DNA of 64,000 nt, taken from Burkholderia sp. L27(2015). Lineage in GTDB: Bacteria > Pseudomonadota > Gammaproteobacteria > Burkholderiales > Burkholderiaceae. The notes under the pieces were generated by a model. It ran no database searches and was not told the DNA's origin. It worked only from the letters and a program-made list of their open reading frames with translations. This document shows positions 25,107 through 33,922 of the stretch, in pieces. The position numbers and the translations under genes were made by a program. The stretch is from the NCBI RefSeq assembly GCF_009765705.1, contig NZ_LMUX01000021.1:351606-415605 (forward strand), read 5' to 3'. Position 1 is the first letter of the stretch. Every line of letters starts with the position of its first letter.

Positions 25107-25688
25107 GAAAATCTTCTCGTTCGTTTACCGTGAGTTCGGCTGACGGTTAGGGTCCGGGTGGATCTCCGGGGTTAGCTCTCCGGGTTAGATTGCAGATCGC
25201 CGCACTTGTGGCCGTCGCGATTGCGTATCTAACATGGCTCTACTGACCGCTTCTGATAGTCATTTTTTCGGCAAGTCGTGACTTTAAGAAATGTCAAAAT
25301 ACAAAGCTAATGCCTATTGTGCATCGCGGTATGCATTTTATGCATGATGCCATGGGTCACTGCGCCCGATGCTTGTTCTTGTTAGTGTTGTCCCACTAAA
25401 GCCAGGGCCTATCCCAAGATCGAAAGGCCTGCTACACATCGTCATAAGGGAATGTACTTAGGCCACGACGACGTTTTACCCTCGTTCATAGCGTGCTGCG
25501 TGCGGCCATCCAAGTGTACGTGCGCCCGCGCATGGAATGTTAGCGCTGGCCTACCCGCGTGGGTTCTAAACGACAGAAAGCCGTTTGAAAGCCCAGTGCA
25601 TGCTAAGCCCAACTCAATCGAACGATAGCCCGCCAACGTAGGTTCAAGCCTGCTTCACGAAATAAGGACTTCTTTTCAATCGCGGCCG
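25107..25688. other. Intergenic region, nothing recognised
   Basis: About 580 bases between the TyrR-like gene (its promoter end) and the end of the GGDEF-EAL gene. A 64-residue reverse frame at 25442-25636 lacks a ribosome site and protein-like composition. No RNA gene or repeat was recognised. Confidence 0.5.
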
Positions 25689-28538
25689 TCAGAGCGCCGG
25701 ATGGCGAGTGGCACGGGGCCACTGCGGCACGAACTCGGCCGTGAACGGTTCCGGCTTCGCTAGGATGAAGCCTTGCACATAATCGACGCCTATCGTGCGC
25801 AAGATCTCGAGCGTTTCCTGGTTCTCGACAAACTCGGCAATGGTGAGTTTCTTCATTAGGTGACCGATCGTGTTGATCGCCTGAACCATCGCAAAATCGG
25901 TCGGGTCGTTCGCGATGTCCTGGATAAAACCGCCGTCGATTTTTAGATAATCGACAGGCAGGTGTTTGAGGTATGCAAATGACGACATGCCCGCGCCGAA
26001 GTCGTCCAGCGAAAATCGACAGCCCCGCGCACGCAAGGCTTCGATGAAATGCAAGGCATCGGTCAGGTTCGCGACCGCGGCAGTTTCGGTGATCTCAAAG
26101 CAGATCAGCTCGAATGGCACCTTATGCCGCAACTGCTGTTCGAACACAAACGCGAGAAATTCCGGATCGCCGATCGACGATCCGGACAGGTTGATCGCAC
26201 ACGTTTTGATCGGCACGCCGTTGCTGAAAACTTGGCGCTTGGCCAGCGTCGCGAACGTCTCGTTGACGACCCAACGGTCGATCGACGGCATCAGGTTATA
26301 GCGTTCCGCCGAGGGCAGAAACGCGGTGGGCAGAATCAGCGTATTCGGTTCGCCCTGCAAGCGCACCAGGATTTCGATGTGAGCACCCGGTAACTGGTCG
26401 CTACGCAGATCGACGATCGGTTGCGCATACAGGCAGAACTGCTGCTGATCGAGCGCATCGCGCAGGCGTGTGACCCATTTCATTTCCCCTTGGCGCACCG
26501 ACAGCTCGAGGTCGTCGCCGGCATGCTGGTGGACCCGGTTGCGGCCCTTCTCCTTGGCCACGTAACAGGCCATGTCGGCCAAGCTCATCAGCTCGGCCAA
26601 TGAAAACTGCCGTGCGGTGAAATTGATCAGCCCGATGCTGACGCCGACAGAGAAGAACTTGGTGCGCCAGACGAAGCGGAATTCGCAGACCGTACGGCGG
26701 ATCTCCTCGGCCCTTTGCCATGCTTGCGGCGGCGGGCAATCGGCCAGGAAGATACCGAACTCGTCGCCACCCAGCCGCGCGAAGCAATCGCCGGGCCGCA
26801 AGCGGGCTTTCAAGATCGTACCGATCTGCCGGATCAGCTCATCGCCGGCCTGGTGTCCACAGGTATCGTTGACGATCTTGAACTGATCCAGATCCAGATA
26901 GAGCAATGCGTGTTGCGCCGACGTTTCGTGCAGGGCGCTCAAATGATTGAGCAATTGCGCCTGGAACGCGCGCCGGTTGAGCAAGCCGGTCAATTCGTCA
27001 TGCGTGGCCTGATGCAGCAGTTGCTCGGCGTGTTCACGCTCGCGGCTGATGTCGTGCAGCACCAGCACGGTGCCGACGGTCGCGCCCGTATGGTCGCGGA
27101 TCGGCGCGATGGATTGGTCGATGGCCACTTCGCTGCCGTCGGCGCGCACGAGCAGGATGCTTTGCGCGGCGCCGGCCACGCTGGGCCGCCCCCCCACAAT
27201 CTGCGCGACCGGGTCTTTGATCGGCTGGCCATTCGTGTCGGACACGCCGTGCAGAATTTCCATGAGCGGCCGGCCACGGATTTGATGCGCTTCGCATTTC
27301 AGCAGTTTTTCGGCCGCCTTATTGAGGTAGCTGATCGTGCCGTCCATCTCGGTGCGGATCACCGCATCGGCAATCGATGCCAACGTAACCTGGGCGCGCT
27401 CCTTCTCGGCAAAGAGCGCCATGTCCTGTTCCCGGCGCTCGGTAATGTCGGACATCGAACCGACCATACGGGTTGGAACGCCGAGCGCGTCGCGGCTGGC
27501 CGTGGCGAGCACGCGGCACCATCGCACGCTGCCGTCCTTCGCACACATGCGCAACTCGATATCGTAGGGCGCCGCGGCCGACAGATGCGCCTCGAGCGCA
27601 AGCCGGTTACGCAAGCGATCCGCCGGGTAGACCAACTGCACGAATTGGGTGGCGCTATATCTGACGTCTTGGTCGCCGTACCCCAACAAACGCTGGATCC
27701 ACCGCGAACAGTAGATCTCATCGCTGACAATATCCCAATCCCATAAACCCGCGTTGCTGCCCTCCAGGGCGAGATTGAAGCGCTCGGTATTTTTCCTGAG
27801 CATGTCCTGATATTGCAGGTTCTTCGCGAGAACCCACCGCATATACAGTATTCCGAGCACAAACAAGCTGAACCCGGCGCCCAATATGGCCAGCTTCAGC
27901 GCCCATTGCGTGACCGCGGCGGCACGGCCCAGCGCGTCCGAGAATCCCTCCTCGAGCTGGGTGAACGTGTCGTCGAGCCGATTGATGCGCGCGAGCAGCG
28001 CGTCGATGCTGGCGCGATCGCTGGGATCAGTTTGGATTTGTTGCTGCAGTTGTCCTGCCAGCACGCGCAATTTGTCGAGTTCGATGTCGGACTCGACCCA
28101 GATCGCAATGGCACGCTGCAGATCGGGGACGAACCCGAAGTTGCGGTACAGCCAGATCATGCCATCGGTGTCGCCGCGCCTGAGGCCGCCCCTGACCATG
28201 TTTGCGCCAATTGCCGCGTAATCCGGCACAGCTTGATCCATACCGAGGCGGGCCTCATGGTCGGCCAGCGTGACATCGAGAAAGCGCTGCGCCTGCTGAT
28301 AATCTTCGTCACGACCCGTCGCCGCGTACACATTGAGCGAGCGCACCGACGCCTTCTGGGCTTTCGACCAGCGGCTCTCGCCTTGGGTATAAGCGCGGAT
28401 ATCGGTCATCACTTCCAGGCTGAAAATACCCAGAAAAATCTGCAGCGTGATGATCAACAGAAACGGCAGGATCACCGCTTTTGATACCGAAGCGGCTCGA
28501 TTCAGATCAAGACGGGTGATTCCTTTCGGACTCTTCAT
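25689..28538 (-). CDS. Membrane PAS-GGDEF-EAL cyclic-di-GMP signalling protein
   Basis: 949 residues from ATG at 28538 (GTG at 28550 is an alternative). A membrane helix (about residues 18-40), a periplasmic domain of some 170 residues and a second helix (about 208-230) precede two PAS/PAC modules. The GGDEF domain is intact (FARLGGDEFGIF), with an RPGD inhibitory site five residues before it. The EAL domain keeps DDFGAGMSSFAYLK, KIDGGFIQDI and EITETAAV, but its signature reads EIL instead of EAL (HIEILVRLQ). It may make and break cyclic-di-GMP, or use one domain for sensing. It is probably monocistronic. Confidence 0.9.
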   Translation of the reverse strand: MKSPKGITRLDLNRAASVSKAVILPFLLIITLQIFLGIFSLEVMTDIRAYTQGESRWSKAQKASVRSLNVYAATGRDEDYQQAQRFLDVTLADHEARLGMDQAVPDYAAIGANMVRGGLRRGDTDGMIWLYRNFGFVPDLQRAIAIWVESDIELDKLRVLAGQLQQQIQTDPSDRASIDALLARINRLDDTFTQLEEGFSDALGRAAAVTQWALKLAILGAGFSLFVLGILYMRWVLAKNLQYQDMLRKNTERFNLALEGSNAGLWDWDIVSDEIYCSRWIQRLLGYGDQDVRYSATQFVQLVYPADRLRNRLALEAHLSAAAPYDIELRMCAKDGSVRWCRVLATASRDALGVPTRMVGSMSDITERREQDMALFAEKERAQVTLASIADAVIRTEMDGTISYLNKAAEKLLKCEAHQIRGRPLMEILHGVSDTNGQPIKDPVAQIVGGRPSVAGAAQSILLVRADGSEVAIDQSIAPIRDHTGATVGTVLVLHDISREREHAEQLLHQATHDELTGLLNRRAFQAQLLNHLSALHETSAQHALLYLDLDQFKIVNDTCGHQAGDELIRQIGTILKARLRPGDCFARLGGDEFGIFLADCPPPQAWQRAEEIRRTVCEFRFVWRTKFFSVGVSIGLINFTARQFSLAELMSLADMACYVAKEKGRNRVHQHAGDDLELSVRQGEMKWVTRLRDALDQQQFCLYAQPIVDLRSDQLPGAHIEILVRLQGEPNTLILPTAFLPSAERYNLMPSIDRWVVNETFATLAKRQVFSNGVPIKTCAINLSGSSIGDPEFLAFVFEQQLRHKVPFELICFEITETAAVANLTDALHFIEALRARGCRFSLDDFGAGMSSFAYLKHLPVDYLKIDGGFIQDIANDPTDFAMVQAINTIGHLMKKLTIAEFVENQETLEILRTIGVDYVQGFILAKPEPFTAEFVPQWPRATRHPAL

Positions 28539-28677
28539 AACTCGATCCACTGCCGTGGCCCCGACGTGATGACGGGCTGAGAACGGCCCACCCGAACGAC
28601 TTTACTTAGAATTTCGGGTCATAACAAGCGCGCTGGGACAATTTTTAGCGATTATCCCCACTGTTGCGTCGCTCCTA

Positions 28678-29355
28678 TCATTTTGAGGGCACGGCCGGCA
28701 AGTGCAGGGCTCGTGCAATGCCATCCGTGTTCAGCCCTGCGCTGTAGCCCGCCATGCCCGGTACCCCCGGCACTCCCGGCACGGAAGTGTCGTCTGCATT
28801 AGAACTATCCCCCAGGTGGCGCTGCGCATCCAGTGTGGCCTGCTGGGCAGCCAACGCTTGCGCGGCGCGATCGTCCAACATTTTTTGCGCGGTGCTCGAC
28901 GCCTGCTCGGCGTGCTTGTCGTAGATGTCTTGCCGAGCCCGATTGAAATCGCCGTAACTGAGCTCTCCGGCGTAGAGCTTGCCCAGCAAATCTTCCAGAT
29001 CGTTTTGCTGGCTTTGGAGTATCGCTTGCGATTCGGGCGTCAGAACGTGCGCGCGAAAATCGCGACCTAGCTCGAAGCAATGCTGCAGCGCTTGGGTCCA
29101 TGCCGACACCAGCGGTTTGTCGTCGTCGTCGACCTTGCGCGGGTCCGATTGCATGGCTAGCGTCAGCGTACGCCGCCGAGGGCTCGGAAAGGCCAGCGGC
29201 GTTTTTTGTGCGAGCGGCTGCAGCTCGGGATCCGCGTCGAGTGCCCGGACACATGCGGCCCCCGGGTCCGGCGGCACGGCATGGGCTTGCGTGACCACGG
29301 CGAGCAAGCACAGCAGGCTGGCGACGCGTCGAAGCGAGTGAGGAGTAGCGTTCAT
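28678..29355 (-). CDS. Exported protein of unknown function
   Basis: 225 residues with a signal peptide (about 1-27, ending QAHAVPP). The mature part has a helical middle with Gln and Asp (SQQNDLEDLLGKLYAGELSYGDFN), a long Ala/Gln helix, and a C-terminal Gly-Val-Pro repeat (PGVPGVPG). Two early Cys might pair. No family recognised. It is divergent from the adhesin-E-like exported protein at 29528, so both promoters share 29356-29527. Confidence 0.75.
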   Translation of the reverse strand: MNATPHSLRRVASLLCLLAVVTQAHAVPPDPGAACVRALDADPELQPLAQKTPLAFPSPRRRTLTLAMQSDPRKVDDDDKPLVSAWTQALQHCFELGRDFRAHVLTPESQAILQSQQNDLEDLLGKLYAGELSYGDFNRARQDIYDKHAEQASSTAQKMLDDRAAQALAAQQATLDAQRHLGDSSNADDTSVPGVPGVPGMAGYSAGLNTDGIARALHLPAVPSK

Positions 29356-29527
29356 CGAGTCAAAGTGGGGTATTGCATGCGTGAAATCTTCGTGTATGCC
29401 GCGGCGCTGGGCTCAAGCTGATGCGTCAATGCCTCAGTTAGTCGACCCAGTTAGCCGATTCAAATTGCGCGGGGCCCGAAAAACGGCAAAAATGAGGCTT
29501 CTTTTTTTGCGAACCTCCGACCATATC

Positions 29528-30187
29528 ATGACATTCCGGCTCCCCCGCTTCGCCTCGATTTCCAAAGCGGCCTGCATAGCGGGTCTCGCCGCAGGTTTAT
29601 CGAGCACTGCCGCCTGGGCCGATAGCTGGACAACCATCGGTGCGATGCCCAACACCGCCGTCCAGGTCTCCATCGACTTCACGTCGATTATCCGGCCGGA
29701 TAGCGCTGTGACTTCATGGCTGCACGATCTGATTTCCGACCAACCGAAGGAAAATCTCACGCACGCCTGGTTTCTTTTCGACTTCCCGGCCCCGGTGACG
29801 ACGGCCGAATCGTTTGTTTATCGCTCTTACAAACGCCGCGAAATAATTGACTGCGAACGGCGCGCCTCCGCGATGGAATCCTACGTCGCGTATTCGGATC
29901 CGCGTGCGGACGGGCGCGTCATCTACACCTGGACGGGCCCCAACGCAGTCGTCCCGCAACTCGTGCAGCCCGCTCCCGGCAGCATCGCGGCCATCATGAT
30001 AGACGCGGCCTGCACACCGCCGGCCGCACCGCTGCATGCCGCAGCGACCACCAATGGCGCGGCCGAGCCAGCAAACACGCCGATCAACGATACCGGACTC
30101 TCGGGAGCCTACTCGGCGAGCCCTGGCTCGGCCGCACCGGCGCGGGGGATCGATACGACGCACCGGCCAACACAGGAACTGCCGTAA
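29528..30187 (+). CDS. Exported surface-adhesin-E-like domain protein
   Basis: 219 residues from ATG at 29528; an in-frame start at 29381 would put 49 polar residues before the signal peptide and was rejected. The signal ends near SSTAAWADS. The mature part, WTTIGAMPNTAVQVSIDF ... AWFLFDFPAP ... YRSYKRREIIDCERR ... MIDAACTP, follows the pattern of the surface-adhesin protein E domain (WxxIG...V.iD..Si, then Y.S.K...eiDC), with two Cys likely forming a disulfide. The last 60 residues are low-complexity Ala/Thr/Pro. The domain is found in small exported proteins of proteobacteria, role unclear. Confidence 0.75.
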   Translation: MTFRLPRFASISKAACIAGLAAGLSSTAAWADSWTTIGAMPNTAVQVSIDFTSIIRPDSAVTSWLHDLISDQPKENLTHAWFLFDFPAPVTTAESFVYRSYKRREIIDCERRASAMESYVAYSDPRADGRVIYTWTGPNAVVPQLVQPAPGSIAAIMIDAACTPPAAPLHAAATTNGAAEPANTPINDTGLSGAYSASPGSAAPARGIDTTHRPTQELP

Positions 30188-30249
30188 CACGCGATCGGCG
30201 CAAAACGGGTATTGGCGCGTCGGATGATGGGTGCGGCTCGGAATATTTG

Positions 30250-30323
30250 GCCCGGGCATGCAATCGGGACGCGTCTCGGGCGTGTCTCCGTTGCATGCCC
30301 GGGCCCGTCCCGATTGCATGCCC
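30250..30323. repeat. Nested, mutually exclusive inverted repeats
   Basis: A left arm at 30254-30271 (GGGCATGCAATCGGGACG) pairs perfectly over 18 bases with 30306-30323. The overlapping stretch 30250-30263 also pairs perfectly over 14 bases with 30291-30304, inside that loop. The same left arm can therefore form either of two hairpins. No long T tract follows. It lies between the adhesin-like gene and a small membrane protein gene, and could be a terminator, an attenuator-like switch or a mobile palindromic element. Confidence 0.7.
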
Positions 30324-30426
30324 AGGGCATTTTTAGGGTAAGCACCTAGATTCGGATTATTTTGACGCGACGCTGGCGTATCTATACTTAATTCAAGGTA
30401 TATCGCCACCTGCCCGGGAGCGCGCC

Positions 30427-30615
30427 ATGATTTTTCATTTGCAAAATGCCGATGTCATCATGATGATTAGCGTTGCCCTGCTAGCCACGCTAATCATTGC
30501 CCTGCGATTCCAGCCGCGCAGCTTACTCGGCCTTGTCATCGAAGCGATATGCGTCAACGTGCTGGCGGTGCTCGCCGTGCTCACCTTTGAACTCCTGCCG
30601 GCGCTGCTCGCCTGA
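30427..30615 (+). CDS. Small two-helix membrane protein
   Basis: 62 residues, almost entirely hydrophobic: one helix about residues 8-26 (DVIMMISVALLATLIIALRF) and another about 34-60 (GLVIEAICVNVLAVLAVLTF). GGGAG precedes the ATG by about six bases. A hairpin followed by seven T residues 120 bases downstream looks like its terminator, so it is probably transcribed alone. No family recognised. Confidence 0.65.
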   Translation: MIFHLQNADVIMMISVALLATLIIALRFQPRSLLGLVIEAICVNVLAVLAVLTFELLPALLA

Positions 30616-30732
30616 TCCGCTTGCGCTTACCCTGCACCGTTTGTCACTCCGCGAAAATCTTTCGGAACTTCGCCCACAACCCTCAGTCTATTTCTATGCT
30701 GTGTGCGCGTGTGCGCTGCGGCATTTCCTCTG

Positions 30733-30764
30733 CGCCCGCGCCTCCCCGACGTGGGCGTTTTTTT
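30733..30764 (+). terminator. Candidate rho-independent terminator
   Basis: CGCCC at 30733-30737 can pair with GGGCG at 30753-30757, and the latter is directly followed by TTTTTTT. The stem is short and the loop long, so confidence is moderate. It would end the transcript of the small membrane protein before the ClC gene. Confidence 0.45.
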
Positions 30765-30872
30765 GTTCTTTGTGCAGCGAAAAGCGTCGCCGGGCCGTAA
30801 TCGATGGCCTCATACCTCACGCTGTGATATGACTGGTTATAATTCAGGCCAGCCATCTCCCAGCAGCAGACC

Positions 30873-32264
30873 ATGATCGACGCCCTACATAAACTCCCCG
30901 ACCGAACGTTGCGGCACTTGCGACGCATGTGGCACGATTACGGCGTATTTTGGCTCGGAGCGATTTTGGTCGGACTGATCGCGGTGCTTTATGCGCGGCT
31001 GATCGATTTCGGTTTCTCCTACTTCCAATCCATACAGCAGGCTCATTTCTGGGCGCCGCTCATCATTACGCCCGCTGCAAGCGCGTTATGTGCGTGGCTC
31101 ACGCGACGGTACTTCCAGGGCTCGGAAGGCAGCGGGATCCCGCAGGTCATTGCAACCTTGCATGAAAACCCGACTGAACTCGGCAAGCGCCTGCTCACGC
31201 TCAAACTCGCAGCCGGCAAGGTCGGCATCTCGTTTCTGGCCATCCTCGGCGGTTTCACGATCGGTCGCGAAGGACCGACCGTGCAGGTCGGCGCAGCCGT
31301 CATGTTCGCGATGCGGCGCTTCTACAAGCGCTCGCATGTGATGATAGAGCGGCAGTTGATCCTGGCGGGGGCGGCGGCGGGCTTGTCGGCGGCATTCAAT
31401 ACGCCGCTGGCCGGCATCGTCTTCGCCATCGAGGAATTGACCCGCAGCTTCGAGCAGCGTACGAGCGGCGTGCTGATCACCGCGATCATTTTCGCCGGTG
31501 TCGTGGCGCTGGGGTTGAACGGCAACTACACCTATTTCGGCACCATCATGATCGTGCCGTCCGATTTCGACCGTTCGCTGATTGTGGCCGTGATCGTGAC
31601 CGGTGTCGTAACCGGCTTGGCCGGGGGCGGCTTTTGCTGGTTGTTGCTCAACACCGCACGCTGGCTGCCTGCCGGCGTCCAGCACTTGCGCCACGTGCGC
31701 CCAGTGGTATTCAGCGCGTGTTGCGGGCTGGGGGTAGCGGTGATCGGCGTCGTGGCCGGTGGCAGCACCTTCGGCAGCGGTTACGCCGAGGCGCGCGGGC
31801 TACTCGACGGCACCCAGCATCTCAGCGCACTGTATCCGCTGCTGAAAATGGCTTCGATGGTGGGTTCGTATTTGCCCGGCATTCCAGGCGGCATTTTCGC
31901 GCCATCGCTGGCCATCGGCGCGGGCTTTGGCAATGTGCTGCATATGATCTTCGGCCACATCTCGCTGCCCTTGCTGATTGCGTTGGCCATGGTGGGCTAT
32001 CTCGCCGCGGTGACCCAATCGCCGATTACCGCCTTCGTGATTGTGATGGAGATGATCAACGGCCACGCGCTGGTGATTTCATTGATGGCCGCGGCGCTCA
32101 TTTCGAGCCGTGTCTCGCGCTTGCTGGCGCCGCCGCTTTATGAAGCGCTGTCCGAGCGTTACATTACTCCGACCGCGTCGTCGACTGTCGCGCCCGAGGT
32201 GCCAGGGGTGGGGCCGGACGAGGCGGTGGCCACTGACGTGGCTGCCGAAACACCCGAGATCTGA
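30873..32264 (+). CDS. ClC-family chloride channel/transporter
   Basis: 463 residues with about ten membrane helices. All three ion-pathway signatures are present: GSEGSGIPQ (near residue 86), GREGPTVQVG (near 130, containing the gating glutamate) and PGIPGGIFAPSLAIGAG (near 330). There are no C-terminal CBS domains, only a short Thr/Val/Pro-rich tail. The gating glutamate suggests a Cl-/H+ exchanger or a gated channel, as in bacterial EriC relatives. Downstream comes the minE-remnant repeat that marks the left edge of the inserted block, so this gene is probably the native neighbour on that side. Confidence 0.92.
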   Translation: MIDALHKLPDRTLRHLRRMWHDYGVFWLGAILVGLIAVLYARLIDFGFSYFQSIQQAHFWAPLIITPAASALCAWLTRRYFQGSEGSGIPQVIATLHENPTELGKRLLTLKLAAGKVGISFLAILGGFTIGREGPTVQVGAAVMFAMRRFYKRSHVMIERQLILAGAAAGLSAAFNTPLAGIVFAIEELTRSFEQRTSGVLITAIIFAGVVALGLNGNYTYFGTIMIVPSDFDRSLIVAVIVTGVVTGLAGGGFCWLLLNTARWLPAGVQHLRHVRPVVFSACCGLGVAVIGVVAGGSTFGSGYAEARGLLDGTQHLSALYPLLKMASMVGSYLPGIPGGIFAPSLAIGAGFGNVLHMIFGHISLPLLIALAMVGYLAAVTQSPITAFVIVMEMINGHALVISLMAAALISSRVSRLLAPPLYEALSERYITPTASSTVAPEVPGVGPDEAVATDVAAETPEI

Positions 32265-32361
32265 GTCGAGTCCTATTCAGGACTCTGAGGCGCCGGATTT
32301 CTCTCCGGTCGCGCGCTGGTTGTGCGTTGCGATTCGCACTCGCCGTCGGTCCATCTCACTT

Positions 32362-32570
32362 TAATTTCGTTTCAAGAAATTAATCATATCGAGAGGGAGT
32401 CACGACGAAAATCGTGCCCCCCCTTTACCGTCGGCCCAGGCTTGCGGAATGTTGATCTTGATTTCCAGTAATTCGAGATCAGCCTGACGCTCAAGGCTAA
32501 CCTCGAAATCGTCGCCGGAAACCCTCACGTGCGTTGAGAGCGCTGCGCCCCGCACGTACCGCAAGCGCGG
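32362..32570. repeat. Left direct repeat: diverged copy of the minE 3' end and downstream region
   Basis: This stretch aligns with 40365-40573 at an almost constant offset of 8003 bases, in the same orientation. It covers the last part of minE, the short downstream hairpin and the AT-rich bases beyond. In the 30-residue coding part, 20 residues are identical. The two copies bracket the low-G+C gene block. Confidence 0.85.
32436..32570 (-). pseudogene. minE: minE 3' fragment (remnant)
   Basis: Read on the reverse strand it gives VRVSGDDFEVSLERQADLE followed by LLEIKINIPQA, matching the C-terminal topological-specificity part of the intact MinE ([19 protein letters not shown], then [11 protein letters not shown]). 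The N-terminal half, including the MinD-binding and membrane-targeting helix, is absent. The stop codon TGA of minE corresponds to TGG here, so the frame runs on past the end. An open frame to 32789 exists but its upstream part is unrelated to MinE. It cannot make a functional MinE. Confidence 0.85.
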
Positions 32571-32788
32571 AATTTCAGACACGAGCCCAGACGGATTCAT
32601 CCACACTAAAAAAGTACGAATAAGACCGACCGAGATTGATACGAGATGGAAGCTCCCATATTCTTCATATGTGAATTGACTATATAAGATTAGCACTGCA
32701 AAACTTAACATTTGATTTTTTTCTGCGTAACACTCGCAACCTGTCAAATATGCCAGTGAGCCGGTCGACCACGCCCAACAGATAACCA
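32571..32788 (+). promoter_or_regulatory. AT-rich leader with likely promoter of the biosynthetic block
   Basis: No gene is supported. Possible forward-strand elements are TTGACT at 32677-32682 and TATAAG at 32684-32689; the latter has TTCTTC about 16 bases upstream. This is the only stretch that could hold the promoter for the six overlapping genes that follow. The exact elements are uncertain. Confidence 0.3.
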
Positions 32789-33922
32789 TTGGATTCCCAA
32801 AACTATGCGATCAACGGTCCTTACCGTTTTCTGGTCGGCGCAATGAAAAGCTGCTTAGAGTTGTTACAGCCCAAACTAGCGGCGACACTTTGCCAAAAGC
32901 TCCCCGAACTGGGCGCATTAGCATTGGAGGTACTGCCGAGTGGCGCAGAGGCAATGTCCGTTGTGAAGCTTAGTGCAAATTGCAGCATGGTTGCGAAGAC
33001 CATTGCACCGCAGGCCGCCGAAGAAGAAGTGGCACAGATTCGAAGAATTAACTCAGTCCTTCCAGGCACATGTCCCCGCATTCTGCATGTGGAGCGCGAG
33101 TCAGGACTCTACGTTACCGAGTTTTTGCCGGGCGAAACGCTCGAGCAGAAATTGCGACGACACGTCTGTGGATTCGGAGCCCAACTAGTCGAAGAAATAC
33201 TCGGTCCGAGCCTGCTGATATTGCGAACGTTGCACAACGTATCCCGCCGCCCATATGGATCGACGTACCACAGAATCATCGTTGAGAAGCGTCTAGCCGA
33301 GATACTAAATTGCCACGCAACAACCAAGAATTTGCGAGATCAGTCACCACTCGACATAGAGAGATTTTACCTGACTGCGGGCCATGAGCCTTTGGCTAGG
33401 GCAGGCGCGAGGCATCTGTCAGAAGCCCTCTCTCGGTTAGTTGATGTGTACCTGGCAAACCTACCCAATTCGGAATCTCTTATTCATGGGGACCCGCATC
33501 TGGGAAACATTATTTGCCAAGGTGATTCCATCAAGTTCATCGATCCGCGAGTCACGTGGGATCAAGTAAAAAACGGCGCCGAGGGTCATTTTGATCCCTT
33601 GTATGACATCGCATGCTTGGCCCATTCAGCTATAGCAAACGTAATTTTAGAAACCTTCGATGAACTGTTTGAACAACACGAAAAACGGCAGAAGTTGATT
33701 GATTGTGCACTTGACGTGCTGGGCATGTACCTGCAACGCGAAGCGACAACTGGGGAGCATGTCCGCTTTGTCGTTTACTTAATCTGCTGTCTCTCAGGGA
33801 ATCTCAAATATTCGAAATGGGCCCCAAACAAAATTACGTTTTGGCTAACGCTGAACATGATTGACAGACTTCAACGCGGTATTCCCACCATGACCCAACA
33901 ACCAGGAGCACTAGCAAGATGA
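32789..33922 (+). CDS. APH/choline-kinase-fold phosphotransferase
   Basis: 377 residues if TTG at 32789 is used; ATG at 32843 gives 359. Neither has a strong ribosome site. The kinase core is clear: the catalytic loop LIHGDPHLGNII (Brenner HxDxxxxN) near residue 232 and the metal-binding Asp in IKFIDPR near 250. The N-terminal lobe has VVKLSANCSMVAKTI and TEFLPGETLEQKL. The family phosphorylates aminoglycosides, choline, homoserine, macrolides or sugar alcohols. As first gene of a biosynthetic block it could phosphorylate an intermediate or inactivate the product inside the producer. It overlaps the next gene by four bases (ATGA). Confidence 0.8.
   Translation: MDSQNYAINGPYRFLVGAMKSCLELLQPKLAATLCQKLPELGALALEVLPSGAEAMSVVKLSANCSMVAKTIAPQAAEEEVAQIRRINSVLPGTCPRILHVERESGLYVTEFLPGETLEQKLRRHVCGFGAQLVEEILGPSLLILRTLHNVSRRPYGSTYHRIIVEKRLAEILNCHATTKNLRDQSPLDIERFYLTAGHEPLARAGARHLSEALSRLVDVYLANLPNSESLIHGDPHLGNIICQGDSIKFIDPRVTWDQVKNGAEGHFDPLYDIACLAHSAIANVILETFDELFEQHEKRQKLIDCALDVLGMYLQREATTGEHVRFVVYLICCLSGNLKYSKWAPNKITFWLTLNMIDRLQRGIPTMTQQPGALAR

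Noticed and set aside
26715-27746. Forward frame of 343 codons inside the GGDEF-EAL gene
   Set aside because: It is antisense to well-supported PAS and GGDEF domains and shows no motif of its own.
32400-32789. 129-codon reverse frame taken as a gene
   Set aside because: Only its C-terminal part matches MinE; the upstream part is unrelated, no ribosome site is seen and the stop has drifted. It is treated as a remnant.
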